From NCBI GenBank assembly GCA_025024175.1, contig QCXZ01000003.1, positions 60,592,023-60,656,022 of the forward strand: a stretch of DNA of 64,000 nucleotides, read 5' to 3'. Both the position numbers and the translations under genes were made by a program. Shown piece by piece: positions 20,457-33,000 of this stretch (the stretch's first letter is position 1; the number at the start of each line of letters is the position of its first letter). Source of the stretch: Rhyzopertha dominica (lineage: Eukaryota; Arthropoda; Insecta; Coleoptera; Bostrichidae). Below the pieces are notes generated by a model. That model was not told the DNA's origin. It saw only the letters and a program-made list of their open reading frames with translations, and did no database searches.

Positions 20457-21508
20457 TAATAACATTATTTTCGTGGTGGTGAAAGCGTTTAAAAGCTACT
20501 CTTCCAAAATGTAATTATATTAAATAGGTTACGAGAAACATTTTATTGCATTTTATCCGCTGTATGTCGTATGCTTGATGTATTACCGTAAAAGTTTTTA
20601 GAACTATCTGAAATTTTGTCAATATTCGATTATCCATTCTACAAATTGTTAAAATAAATATAATATGCCCTGCATAACAGGATCGTAATAATTCTACTTA
20701 TTCGATAAAAACATGGCCGCTGTATACATATACCAGATTAGAGTACTTTAACGTGCCAATTTGTCAAACAATTATCAAGAACATTTACTAACGTCACAAC
20801 ACGTATTTTCTTGCAATTAATTGTAATTGGTAAACTCATCGCTCCTCTTTTCCAAATATTATTATTGCATGTATGCTAAGGTAGTGCAATTTAGTATAAT
20901 ATACCTGAAATAAATGAATAAACGACTTAATATCATTCAATGTGTGCAAAAATTAATCGGCCTTAAAGTAAGGTAATGTGATTGGTTTAGACACTCATTA
21001 CAAAGATGATTTTAACTTAAAATAAAGTAGATATGAAAAACCTGTCCAATTACTTCAGTTGACAGATTCCACAGTGTTAAAAGAATAGCAATAATGTAAC
21101 ACTTCATAATGTTTCAAGTTTTATTAACTTGCTACATGTTTTACAAAAGAAGGTTGCTTATTGATATTAGATTTTGTTCACGCCGACGACGCGACGCCGA
21201 CCCTTTATGCCTATGAGCATTGTATTTGTCCATTTGGAACACTAATTCCATATTTCCAGCTACACCGCACCGCCTGAGCTGGGCTGTTTATTTTAAGTAG
21301 GTAGTCGTAAAAACAGGTAGATTCGAGGGTAGATCTTACTTGTCATTGAACTCTGCAGATATTCAAATGTTGGGTTGCATAAAATCGGGAATTGTTGCTC
21401 AATAGGGATACTATGCTTACCCCATCGTTTGGTGGAAAAAGGTACTAAATTTGGTGTGTAAAGGGTTGCTTGTTATGTTGTTGCATGAATATTGCAACCG
21501 ATAGTACC

Positions 21509-22925
21509 TACAAAGTATTGTAACGTGGTCCAAATTAGAAAAATGGACTGTTTCTAATACTATTGCTTACCCAATTCACCAACTAAGCATGTAGTAGTTT
21601 AAATTATGTCTGTTTTAATATTATGAATAATAATTTTTTTACAGCTTTAAAGTAAAAATGTCCCTAGATTATATCCGTGACTGACATTTGAAGAGTCGCA
21701 GTTATAACCCTTCTTATATCAGAAAAGAACAAACCAGTAGTCTGTAAGTTGATCATGTTTAGCTTGCCGCTTTGATGAAATCACAGCTTTTTCTACTAAT
21801 AAATAACAATTCTGTAAACATGCATTAAAATCCAGTCGGTTTAATTTAGTAAGCGCAAAACGCAAAACTTCCGACATTTTACTTTTTACCATACCAATCA
21901 AAATGTTATTTTTATCTATAACATTTTTATTTTTCTGTAAGACATTACATACGTACCAAATGCAATGCATCTATAAGTTATGTACGCTGTTTTCAGTCGT
22001 TAGAACACATGTATTGCCCTAGACGCAGAATTAATACTGTTGATACGTGAGCCCGACCTGCGTAGTCGCACTATTAATTTATTTCATTGCTGTGGGTGTC
22101 CGGGACCATTTCTAAAGTGAATGCTGTTCGCAGAGTCATAAAAACATTGACAGTTTGAAACTGGTTTGTCAACCGCAGTCTGGTCGTTTATTACTGGCTT
22201 GGTTATCGGTTGTCACTCTCTTCGGTACCGGAATTCTGTAATGTGTGTTCCTAGTTTTTCCATTGATTTATGGGAAATGCCTGAGAATTTTCTCCTAAAC
22301 TGGTGCATCAACAGGAGGGACATAAATATCCCAGAAGTTTAAGAATTACATTATCGCTGCGACTTCATCGTATGAATTTTTAATTCACGAAGAATTTTAC
22401 ATTTCTTTGTTAATATTATAATATTGCAACAATTTAGTCATTGTTCCCAAATAGATTAAGCCATTTTTGAGAATTAGTCATAGAAACATAAAAAATGATA
22501 ATGAAGTTGAATAAATATAAAAGCACAGATTCATATGGTATAAAACAATAATAAAAACACTGTTAAATATTATTTTGATTCCTTTAACCAAAATCATAAA
22601 TATTTGCATTCGTGAATCAATATATCCCACATCATAAAAAATGTTAAAGAAGCAAATACATAGATGAGTACATTGAAGGTTTCAGTTTATATTTAGAATA
22701 ACAATTTGATTTTAGAAATAAGCGCTTTACTTTTGGCGGTAAGCACACTTAGTCACAATATACTTGCAGTATTTGAACTAATAAACGTTACTTTTGTTAG
22801 TTTTTTGGATCTCTTGGAAGCGTTTGGTTGTTTGACACGCATATCAGGTAATCTGAAACAGTACCCTTTTAACAGCAAAACCTTTATTTCAGTATCTTCT
22901 AGTTTGTCGAAAAGCAGCAGTCACT
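21509..22925. other. no recognised gene
   Basis: AT-rich, with one unrecognised 83-residue minus-strand frame (21719-21970) that I do not support. No repeat boundaries seen. Confidence 0.45.
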
Positions 22926-22939
22926 AGTTATCGAGCAGA

Positions 22940-23235
22940 CCAAGTTTTCTGCACAAAAAAGGAATAATCTTGGAGTACCACAAGGCTCTTATTCTTGGTC
23001 CCACTATTATCATCATATTTCTACAAGATTTGCCTTCACATTTCTTCCCGTCAATTTTGTATTATTTGCAGATGATGTCACGTTGTATCACTCCGATTTA
23101 TCTTCAAAAGGTCTTGCAGAAAAAATTCATCATGTTCTACTTCAAAAAATTGATTGGCTTCATATCAATCATAATGATACACAACATATCGTATTTCGAA
23201 CAACCAAATGAACCTACAGAATAATTCTTTTTGAT
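22940..23235 (+). pseudogene. LINE reverse transcriptase scrap
   Basis: In two frames one can read NLGVPQGS with LGP closely following, then IIIIFLQDLPSHFFPS, then LFADDVTLYHSDLSSKGLA. This is the motif order around the RT active site (VPQGS-LGP, FxxDLP, xADD). Only about 300 bases of RT remain, with frame changes and no ends. The style is Jockey/CR1-like. Confidence 0.75.
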
Positions 23236-23354
23236 TCTACTATCGATCACCTAGTAGTCCAATTTTTCACAATGTTAACGACAATTGCATCTATGCCAAC
23301 ACTAATATTGCACATCGTTCATTAATATACACAAAGAGCGAGAGTAGGTATGTA

Positions 23355-25177
23355 CCGGGTGTTCTAAATTAAGTGCGCACCATTGCTAACTTTTTTATTA
23401 TCATAGATAGGAAGTCGGTTAAATTGGCAAAGTAATAGTACTTTTTCTACTGATTAAGATGGTGGAAGCAGAAAAACAATTGAACATAGCATTTCTGAGA
23501 AAATAAAAGAAATGTCTTTTATTTTAATGGAGCACCCTATATATTTTTCAATAAAAAGTTTGAAAATTGTCCATAGAACAAAAATTTTCCTTTACGATGT
23601 AGTTCTAAAATTGAAAATAACCGAATTATTACCATATTAGTCATTTGTCAGAATCAATCATTTGGTGTAATTTTTCGTATTAGACGTGTTTTTGGAGCTA
23701 GTTAGTTAAGAAGTTAGTTAATTAGTTAGTAGGAAATGGCGTTTACTCATTTAGAAAAATGCGATATGATAGAAGTGTATCTTGTTTGCCGTAAAAATAG
23801 TGTCCGAGCACTTGAGCAATATGGTCAAATGTACCCTGATCATAATCAACCAGATAGGAGGTATTTTTTGAAGCTCTGCAGAAAGTTTAGAAGCAATGAA
23901 CGGATTTTTGAAAAATCTAGAACTCCAAACAGTTTATAATAGATGAACAAGTAGAAATAAATGTGTTGGCATATTTTGACGCAAATAAAAATAATTCAAC
24001 TAGAGATTTGGTAAGGGATAGTGGCTACAGTTTGTGCACAATTTGGAGGATTTTAAGAAAATATAAGTTTGTACCTTATAAGTACCGACCAGTGCAATCT
24101 TTATTACCTGGCGACACTGCAAGAAGACTAATTTTTTGTTAGTGGTTGGTAGATATGTGGATGCATAATCCCAATATTTTAAAGAATGTTCTTTGGACTG
24201 ACGAAGCAAATTTTTCGAATCGGGGTATGTTTAATCGAAAAAACATGCATTATTGGTCTAGTGAAAATTTATTTATTCCTCATCCCAGAAACCCACAAGG
24301 ACATTTTAGTGTTAATGTTTGGTGTGGGCTGATGGGCAGACAAGTAATTGGGCCAATTTTTTATGAAGGCACATTGACTGGAAGGAGATACGTCGACGTG
24401 CTTTCAGAATTACTCGAAAATTATTTGGATGATATCAACTTAGANACTCGGACCCAAATATATTTCCAACAAGATGGAGCCTCTCCCTATCGCCTTCAGG
24501 AAGTAAGAGCGCTGTTAGAGAGATGTTTTGAAGATAGGTGGATAGGAACAGATGGTCCTATACCTTGGTCCCCAAGATCTCCTGACATAACTCCATTAGA
24601 TTTTTACTTTTGGGGTTATGTCAAAGATGAAGTCTACAAGAGGAGATATGCGAACCTGATAGAACTGAAAAACAATATTAGACGCATTATACGATCCATT
24701 GACGGCAGAACAATTTTTAGAGTTACTACTCAACGAGTACTGAAAAATGTCCGAAAATGTATTGAAGAAAATGGCGATGTTTTCGCACACCTAATGTAAG
24801 CTTCTTTATTATTTAAGCTAAAATAAAATACGTTATAAAGAAACAAATTTCGTTTTGTTTAAGAAATTACATAGCCTACTTGTCTAAATGACAAATATGG
24901 TAATAATTCGGTTATTTTCAATTTTGGGACTACATCGTAAAGGAACATTTTTGTTCTATGGACAATTTGCAATCTTTTTATTGAAAAATATATAGGGTGT
25001 TCCATTAAAATAAAAGACATTTCTTTTATTTTCTCGGAAATGCTATGTTCAATTGTTTTTCTGCTTCCACCATCTTAATCAGTAGAAAAAGTACTATTAC
25101 TTTGCCAATTTAACCGACTTTGTATCTATGATAATAAAAAAGTTAGCAACGGTGCGCACTTAATTTAGAACACCCGG
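23355..25177 (+). mobile_element. Tc1/mariner-type element with long inverted repeats
   Basis: The 1823-bp element is bounded by TA (23353-23354 and 25178-25179) and begins and ends with CCGGGTG / CACCCGG. The terminal inverted repeats are unusually long, about 300 bases (about 23355-23660 against 24880-25177), and highly similar. One transposase gene lies between them on the plus strand. Long repeats with good similarity suggest fairly recent activity, although the gene is broken by a frameshift and a stop. Confidence 0.92.
23736..24799 (+). pseudogene. DUF4817-type Tc1/mariner transposase, broken
   Basis: The start at ATG 23736 gives the helix-turn-helix (THLEKCDMIEVYLVCRKNSV, then QYGQMYPDHNQPDRRYF). 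A frame slip near 23930 leads into DEQVEINVLAYFD and GYSLCTIWRILRKYKF; an in-frame TAG follows LIFC at about 24140. The catalytic domain is open from 24146: VLWTDEANFSNRG (first Asp), YFQQDGASPY (second Asp), SPRSPDITPLDFYFWGYVK (third Asp). Thirty-six residues separate the second and third Asp, not the 34 of true mariner. The C terminus ends ENGDVFAHLM. It would cut and paste the element by recognising its repeats; the stop and frameshift make this copy inactive unless read through. Confidence 0.93.
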
Positions 25178-25179
25178 TA

Positions 25180-27408
25180 CAGTGCAAAGGAAGCGCATTA
25201 CAGTCATCACAGGAATCGGTTTTTGTGATTGAAAATACAAACACAATAAAGATTATTATTATTAGTTATATGTAAAATTCCATTAATATATGTAGCATTT
25301 TGCTGCTTGTAGTCTTGGTTGGAACCTACTTTAAGCGTATCTAATAATATAAATGTATTAAGGAACAACTAGTCTGTTTCAGATAATTTTATTATGATTT
25401 ACTGACGCTTTAATATCTATCTTTCCAACGTATTCTTTCTTCCAAATTAATTATTCCGCATATATTTTACTTAATCAATATCTAGCTTCTAGACAATTAA
25501 TTGTATACAATTATCTGTAAGATCAATCCTCTTGGTGATTTGATAATTGTCATAAAAAAAGCAGTTTTACAATTAATGGAGTGTGATGTCTATCTGACAG
25601 GTACTTTCTACATCCATCCCTGGAAGCATTTCAAATAGTCTAAAATCGCAAACTGCTCTCTCCTCATAAATACAGTTTTGGCGACTCACAAAGCATCTGC
25701 TGGACTGATGTTAAATGTGTACGCACCCATATTCTGCCTAGAGTGGTATCCCAAATGTCGGCCATATGTCAAAATAACGATCCAATGTGAACAGATTTGG
25801 TATAGAGTGAAATTGTAATAAAGACTCGTAATAAGATTAATGTTATGTTAACCATAAAATCTGGTAGTTAATCTTACATGTTAGGAGACATTTCATATCT
25901 AGCAAACAGCGATATGTTATTATAATGTATGAATAACAAACTCTGTGATAATATGATTAATAATTTGATTGTTACACAAAGTCCTTTTTCCATTGAGCTG
26001 TTGCATTTTTCTGCATTTGTTTACAAAAAAAGTTCATGTTACTCAATTTGGTGCATGAAAGATGTGCAATTTATTATTTGTTTCCTGATTATTAGATATG
26101 ACACCAATAAGTCGTGCATAATTCGTCTATATGTCTTCCATATATAGGTACTCGATCTGCCCGCAAGAAAAAAATAATTTACTGAATTGAAAGTATTTGG
26201 TAAAAGTTTGCCAATAACGACTGCCCTATCGTGCAGTGCTTTTATTTGAAAGGATGAATTATGACATATTATATTACGAAAATTTTATTCCACAATATCC
26301 ACTCTCCACAAATTGATTTGCTCATATCTATTCAAGCGTAGGCAAAAGGTCAACTACAATAGTGTATTGTCTGAAGATTACCCTATGACAAAGTCTGTCC
26401 ATAAGCATCCATGAACTTAATGCCGTTTTTAATTAACACAAAATATCTTCCTGGTCTTGTCCAAGAAGACAGTCGACTCCCAAATGTATTATTCGGTCAT
26501 AGGTCATAGACAGAATTTCAGTTTCACTGTTATATCAATCGAACGTCGCTTTGTGCATGGACCCCTCATAATATGCATATGACTTGCTTGAGAACGCTTT
26601 TCCACACTTAAGATACTAGTTTACGTTCACAATGTTAGTAATTACATACTATTATGCTAAATGCAGGGTATAGTCAATAGTTTACTAAAACCATATCGCA
26701 ACTGTAATCAGGAACAACACTAAAAATAGTTAACTTCTTTTTTGTCGGATATTAAGCCTATCTTCGTTTGAGCTATACAGTTTTTAAATCAAACTACATA
26801 TCTAATTTCACTGGAATTACAAAGCTTGACAATTTTGAATCACTAATTAATCGAAAAGCACTTTTATTTGAATATCAGCAAACACAATATGAGAATTAAT
26901 TTTGGTTTAACAATGATTTTTTATAGTTTTGTTAAAAAAATATACTAATAGTTAGAATGACACATGTATTACATAGCCATCGCTTTTTTGTAAACTCTGC
27001 ATTCATAGATTATAAAAAATTATTCTGTATATATCTGTCGCAATCCTTAACAGGACTATATGTACAGACATCATTGCTTCGTATTCATTCTTTTCTGCTT
27101 GCCAGAGATATTTTTCACCTAGATTTTTTAAAGGATCTGTTTTCTACATGGAGTAAAATGTGCTGGAGATTGCATTTAACAATAGTTTTTGAATTATTTA
27201 ATGATAGAGCTAGGTTTCTGGTGGAGTAAATCTGTTGTACAATATGTGGAGGTTTAATCGCAAGCTTGGCAATTGGGTATTATCACTTTTTTTGAAAATT
27301 ACGTAAAATGAATCTTGAAGTGCATATATATCGTACGCCATGTTAAAAAAAAACAAAAAAATATTTGTAGGTAGATAATTTCAGGGCTGAAATTTGAATC
27401 TTGGGAGT
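25180..27408. other. long AT-rich stretch without recognised genes
   Basis: Only short chance frames, such as a 90-residue plus-strand frame at 26957. No element ends or splice-bounded frames that I can support. Confidence 0.45.
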
Positions 27409-27410
27409 TA

Positions 27411-28414
27411 CCGCCAAAACGCTTCTATCCAAGGTTATTCAACTCTTGACGTCAAGTGTCATGTAAACATTACCGAAGAGCGTGCTGTTTAATGGTGTAA
27501 TATCATTCTTGTATTGTAAAAGCTTTTGTGTGGTGGTTATTGAAAGGACGGTGTAAGAGGTCGCACCAAAAAGTAATTGGTGTAGCTTTGCAAGCATCTA
27601 TTATGTAAGGAAAACAAAACAAGTGTTGTTTTGTACATGGTTATAAAAGTAGTTCAGTCAGTATAGCTAACAAAATTTTTGTAACCGTTCCTCAAAATTA
27701 TCAACGTATGAAAAAGTTGTTTAAGGCCCCTAGACGTAATATGCCGAAATCGCAAAGTTTGTTTTTCTGTTGTGAAGATCATCTTAATTCTTACTGTAAG
27801 TTTAATTATTCTTTTTGGGGTTATAAGTGTTTACCATTCAGTTTCTATTTTATTATAGCTTGAAGAGGATATGAAAAATTATATGCATTTCGAGTTATTG
27901 ATAGAGGGAAATGTTATAATAAAGAACGACGTTGTTCCCCAAGTATTCGACTGTTAGCGGGAAACGAGCCGCAAGAGCCCCGAAAATAAATGCAATTTAT
28001 ATTTATTATAACCTCTAAAATAAATGTCAAGTTTAGGGTACATTTTTGAGTCTTACATTTAGTATGTTTCCAACAACCCACTGTGATCAAATTATCAATG
28101 CTACGTTGATTTGATAAAAAGTTCACTTATGCTGTTGTTTTTACGTTCCTCGTCTCCGCCGCGTTGAACCACTTGTCGCTGTACACAAATTCCATAACAA
28201 TGAATATGCCTTCAGAAGTCATAACTAATAAGTATTTCACATTTTCTTGGCGTATTTTCATTCGCTTGTCACAAAATGAACGCAAACAACAAACTGGTAA
28301 ACTGACGGGCTGAGGCTGACGCGTGACGCGCTGACCCCAGATGTAAACAGGCGGCCATTTACAAGACACCTGACGTCACGCCTAAGATGTTCGCGTTTTG
28401 GCGGTCCCTTTAAA
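27411..28414 (+). mobile_element. THAP-finger element or gene remnant with inverted ends
   Basis: The left side reads ACCGCCAAAACGC, then TGACGTCAAGTGTC and TGTAAAC; the complement of the right side reads ACCGCCAAAACGC, then TGACGTCAGGTGTC and TGTAAA, so the two ends form an interrupted inverted repeat about 60 bases long. Between them sits a damaged THAP finger. I infer a deletion derivative of a THAP-transposase DNA element (P-element-like), but no target duplication was confirmed. The right third is CpG-rich and contains palindromic TGACGTCA, so a promoter origin is also possible. Confidence 0.5.
27609..27988 (+). pseudogene. THAP zinc-finger domain, two exons, broken
   Basis: Exon 1 (27609-27795) reads GKQNKCCFVHGYKSSSVS, IFVTVPQNYQRMKKLFKAP and SLFFCCEDHLN, matching the C2-CH layout of a THAP DNA-binding finger. 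A GTAAGT donor at 27796 and a TATTATAG acceptor at 27858 bound a 63-bp intron. Exon 2 continues LEEDMKNYMHFELLIEG and NDVVPQVFDC in the usual order. The damage is threefold: the codon after the expected ATG is TAA, the exon joint is one base out of frame for exon 2, and a TAG follows VFDC. THAP fingers occur in P-element-type transposases and in host proteins derived from them; no catalytic domain follows here. Confidence 0.7.
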
Positions 28415-29270
28415 TATTCAAATTTTTAATATTAAAAATACACCTTACGATCCATTTTTTCGAACTTATAAGCTGTCACAGGTGTTTTGTGGATTAGATG
28501 CTACCTATTAATATGCAATTTAATATAATATAAATAACATGGCAAATACCCAATTATGGCATGTCGTGTCACTAATTCCAAGGCGTTTAAAAATGATATG
28601 TGTGCATAATAAACCAATAAAATTAAACATATATATGAGACTTTTAAACAATACTTAAGCATAATACGTACCTCACCTGTCAATTAGAAGGCATTATTTT
28701 TAACACTTCTCTTTTAAAATGGTATACAATTTTGAAAGCACTTGTAAATGTTTTACACATTAACTATGATTTAAGCAATCTAATTAAAGTTTAGTTTTGC
28801 TGTAGGTTAATAACTATAAACTTAGTTAGTTATGTTTTGCTTAGTTAGTTATGTATATATATAATTATGTTAGTTTTAAATTAAGCAATAGAGATTTTAA
28901 ATCAAACTATTGCAACAATTAAATCTTTTCTCTATCGAGTTAAGCATATAGCTTTGTTTTATTTGAGAAAATGAAAAATTTGAACCAAATTCTAGCTGTA
29001 TTACTTAGAAGAAATAAACTGGCTTAATTAATATGAGTCCATCGTACATTAACAATTAGCGTATCGTAAAGTTGACTCAAGCGTAGCAACTTAAATTATG
29101 TTTGAACCGTAATAAGCTGTTAAACTAACACTTAAATAATTGTGAACAGAATATGGCGGCGACGAGTTTTTCTTGATTTTCATTAAGAAGGAGTAAAAAT
29201 TACGCATACGTTGTAATGATAAAAATGGAAGAAAACAAAAGTCGGCATTTAAGTATGAAGCAATATTTAT
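28415..29270. other. no recognised gene
   Basis: AT-rich, with repeated TTAGTTAGTTATGT words around 28820-28870. Nothing else seen. Confidence 0.45.
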
Positions 29271-29274
29271 TATA

Positions 29275-29468
29275 CAGGGTACGGTAAAAAATATTTACAA
29301 AAATTAACTTCATTTGGAAAATATCATAATTAGCAATAAAAAACTTTGGACACTCATTACGCTATTTTTAAAGAGTTTAAAAAACCTAAAATTTGACATA
29401 GAACTTAAGGTTGTACTTTAAAAAATAAAGAAAATACGAGCCTGGGGAGTTTTAGGTGGCGGACACTG
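29275..29468. mobile_element. possible 194-bp MITE
   Basis: Starts CAGGGTACGG after TA and ends with the complement of CAGTGTCCGC before TA. Size and TA flanks fit a small non-autonomous Tc1/mariner-type element, but the inverted ends are short and imperfect. Confidence 0.4.
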
Positions 29469-29485
29469 TATATACTTGTAGATAT

Positions 29486-30058
29486 TAAATTTATTGTTAT
29501 GGTCGCAATTATGTAATTTTTTAAGTTGATTAGGATGTTTCCACCTAATTAATAACTCAATATTTCCGACTGATTTATTCTCAAGTCTTCTTCGGGAACT
29601 ACAAAATTATAAAATAGATTTTGATAACATTAAAACTTTAGATAAAGAACAAAATTTATGTAAAAGATCTTTTCTGGAAATGGTATACACTTATAAAGAA
29701 CAAAATAATATTAACAAAAAAACAGACATCAAAATTTAAGTATAATTTATTCATATTTATTGTCGTATACCCTACAGAAAGGTCCTGCAGTTACATAAAT
29801 CAATCGTATAAAAAATTACACAGTTTGTTTAGAAAAAAATTTTACTTTGTCAACTTTCAGTTTTGTGTCAAATTTAAAAATTTAATGTTATAACTTTTAT
29901 GTAATATTTTAAACTATGTAAGTATTGTTTATAGTTATACATTTACATACATGTTAAGAGTTTATGACACTTGTAGTTTCCCGAAGAAGACTTGAGAATA
30001 AATCAGTCGAAAACTCAGAAATATTGAGTTATTAATTAGGTCGAAACATCCTAAAAAA
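29486..30058 (+). mobile_element. truncated Penelope-like element, family B
   Basis: A 573-bp insertion flanked by an exact 14-bp duplication, ATACTTGTAGATAT (29472-29485 and 30059-30072). Inverted arms lie at 29531-29604 and 29971-30053 (for example CCGAAGAAGACTTGAGAATA in the right arm). The right arm has a 9-base insertion relative to the left. Each arm holds GACT...AGTC, in the right arm followed by GAAAAC, a hammerhead-like stem II and core. Between the arms is the C-terminal end of the PLE endonuclease reading frame. This shows the same back-to-back terminal architecture as family A with unrelated sequence. Confidence 0.85.
29639..29739 (+). pseudogene. C-terminal end of a PLE GIY-YIG endonuclease frame
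   Basis: The frame reads DKEQNLCKRSFLEMVYTYKE then NNINKKTDIKI and a TAA stop. The KR-x-FLEM and LNKKTD-like words are what PLE proteins show just before their stop codon. The rest of the RT and endonuclease is missing. Confidence 0.7.
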
Positions 30059-30072
30059 ATACTTGTAGATAT

Positions 30073-33000
30073 ATGAATTTACAATATGTTTGATCAATGT
30101 CATACTTATTTGATTCAAAAATTTATTTTTATATGTTCACCATAGTATGATTTCTGAATATGGCTGAAAATTTGTAGCGCACACTGTAAATTCTAACACA
30201 AGGTCATCAGACCCTATTAGCTAAATTGCGACTAAATTATATATTTAGACACGTTACAGGTACGTATATTTTTCAATTGAGGAGGCGCCTTTTATTGTTT
30301 TAAACGTCGTTCTATTCCAAAATAACACTCTTGTGGCATCTGCACATTTGCACAACTATAGTGGTTTTTAATAGCGACATAAAGTACCGATATATTACTC
30401 AAGTATAATCACGGCGAACCGAAATTATAAGTTCTTGTAAGCGATGCTTTTGGCAATCTCATTATGAGATAATAAACCACAATCACGTGCTAAAAAAAAA
30501 TACTGTAATTTCACCAGGTAACTACCAACGACGATTTACCGTTCATTACGATCAAACGCAGAAACCAAATGCGTAAGTGAAAGGCGCGTAATGGTTTCGA
30601 AAACATTTATCTAGTGAGCAATCGAAATCGTCATATGTCAAGAGATGATGAACCGTAATGCGAGAGGATGTCGTGCCGCTTTGTAGTAAGCATGTAATCA
30701 TGTCGTCTTCGGCGATACGCAAAAGCCACAATGGCATACGGACTGAAATTCTCGGGGATAATTATGTTAATGAAATTAATAAAGTGAAAGGTATCGTCGC
30801 TAAATTGATTCAATTATTATTAATGAAAGACAAGCTGTACTAAAAAGGAGCAAAAATGAGCGGCCGTAAGTGATTTTGTTTCTTGTTGTTTTAAGAGGGA
30901 CCTCTGCATTACTATATACAGCCGGTAATAAGTGGTACTTCCTGAAACATGAACCTGAATGACTGTTTTTGTAGTGTCATTCAAGAATAAAGCCAACACG
31001 CACATATGTTTGTACAAGTAACATGACAATACATATCTATGTGTAGATCGCTCTATGGATGCTAGGAACATAAACAAATGAAAGTAAGGTTCATTTCTAT
31101 GTATAATAGACATAGTCACCTACAGAGATCTTCAGCTTTCCTCTTCTCATTCGCTGCTATTATGGTATTATGAAATATGTTTTTGAACGATCGTGCAGAT
31201 TGCTTTGAGCGAAATATCGACTGTTTACTAAAATCTTTGACAATCTAACCTACCATTAAAAGGGCAAACCATTAGCATAATCTAATTGATAAATCTCTGT
31301 AGTTCTTGACATACATCCTTAGCAAATATGAGATTTCTTCACATATACGCAATCTGATCATATGAAATAGCTAATGATAGCGTTCAACGGTTAACGACAT
31401 AAATAAGAATTCACTGTGACAGTGAATTTTATAAAGTTCAAGGTCCATATAGTTTGCTAATTGCTGTTTGGGGTCAGCTAATGACACTAGTCAACATAGA
31501 TTTTGTTGACCTGATTATTAAGCTGGTTTTTAAGGTATGTTTAATGCTAAAACTGTTCCAATTATTGCTTTTTTTCTATATAACATGTCTCACGACGACA
31601 ATCTTTTATTAGAAGATAAGATACTTTGCATATTATAGGAATTGTGACAGGTAAACAGCAAATATAAAAACAGAAATCAACACTGGAATTATTGTTTCAC
31701 CGAACACTTCGTTTACAAATTATACTGCAACTGTTGAATAACAATGTTTTCTACAAATTTTGTTTCTTTTGTACGTATATGAGCTATTGAAATTATAGTA
31801 TATATAAGATACCCGTCAAAACACATCACCCTAAACATATAAAAAAACAAAATCCTTCAGTAATAACATTGTCTCACATCGACCAAAGAGAAATACCTAC
31901 ATATTTGATGGGAGTGCATCAATGAGCAATGAAGGAGAAAAACAAATACAGAACTAATATATGTAAATCTAGTGCAAGGAAATCTTCAGAGTAAATGTAC
32001 ATGGGCTGAAATGGCTAAATCATATTATGATGATGGCCATTGACAGTATACCAAGGCTTCTGTTTATACATAAAAAAAGTGAAAGAGATAATGAGAAACT
32101 TGAAATTCGACAGAGCTGACTCTTTAGTAAATTAAACGTCAAACGTAAGTAATTCAATTAAAGCCAATTCTGAAAAGCTTCTTTATTATCATATCATGTA
32201 TCTTCAGCGTCAAAAAAAATTAAACTTGTTGAATTGCATAATCCTTGTAACTATTTTGGAAGCTCTCATTTTATATGTAAGTGCTAAGGAGTTGCTTTAC
32301 CCATTTTAGTTCCCTGTTTAGTAGTGATACCAAATCGCAATTGATATAAATGAGTACGGTTACAGATACAGTTCTGTTCGTAAAATGTTACTTTAAAGTG
32401 ATTGCGTTAACTCGATTTGGAAACAACCTCCACCTGTACTAAAGCCGTGCAATAAAACACTTTACCATCGTATGCGTCGCGTGCTAAGTAATTATTAACT
32501 AGGTGTGAAATTCGCACTGTATGATACAGTAAAACCCATTATAAAGAAACCGCGACGGCGTAATTTCGAAATTTTAAATCACGGGTTTATAAGGTTACTC
32601 GTCAATTATTATACGAATGCTCGAGTACCGAAATGTCGGTGTTTACTGATCTTGCAGCATCGATTATTAGGTGCAATCTCGGGATATATTTAGGTAAAAC
32701 AGTAGCTGTAGTATCTCAGTACCACTGAGTAAAATAACTTCTTCTTTCTTTATGCTTTAAGTCATTACTACAAAATTTGCAAAATACCAGTTAGGCAAAT
32801 CAGTTTCGTATTCAAAGATACAAGCAAACTCAAAACAGTACAAGAGCGGTTTATTCGCTATCTTGTTTGACATATGTGTAAAAAAGGAGTCATTACTTTA
32901 ATCAAGATGGCGTAGCGCTTTCGAAAGACATATATTATGCCAAACACCACTTTTTATCGTTGAATCGGAACATGAAGCCAGTATGTAAAAATATGTTTTT

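Larger units (their letters stand above)
17775..21508. repeat. 3.7-kb region bounded by long diverged inverted repeats
   Basis: The stretch from about 17775 to 18340 is repeated in opposite orientation from about 21508 back to 20990. The outer 200 bases are nearly nine-tenths alike (for example GTTGCAATATTCATGCAACA on both), and similarity fades inward. The right copy has a 13-base insertion within the GGGTCGGCGTGAAC section. The 2.6-kb middle has no recognised gene. Either this is one foldback-type element or two opposite insertions of one repeat family; no target duplication was found to decide. Confidence 0.75.

Noticed and set aside
29275..30072. MITE and neighbouring PLE as one element
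   Set aside because: The PLE has its own exact 14-bp duplication, the left copy of which starts just outside the MITE's right TA, so they are separate.
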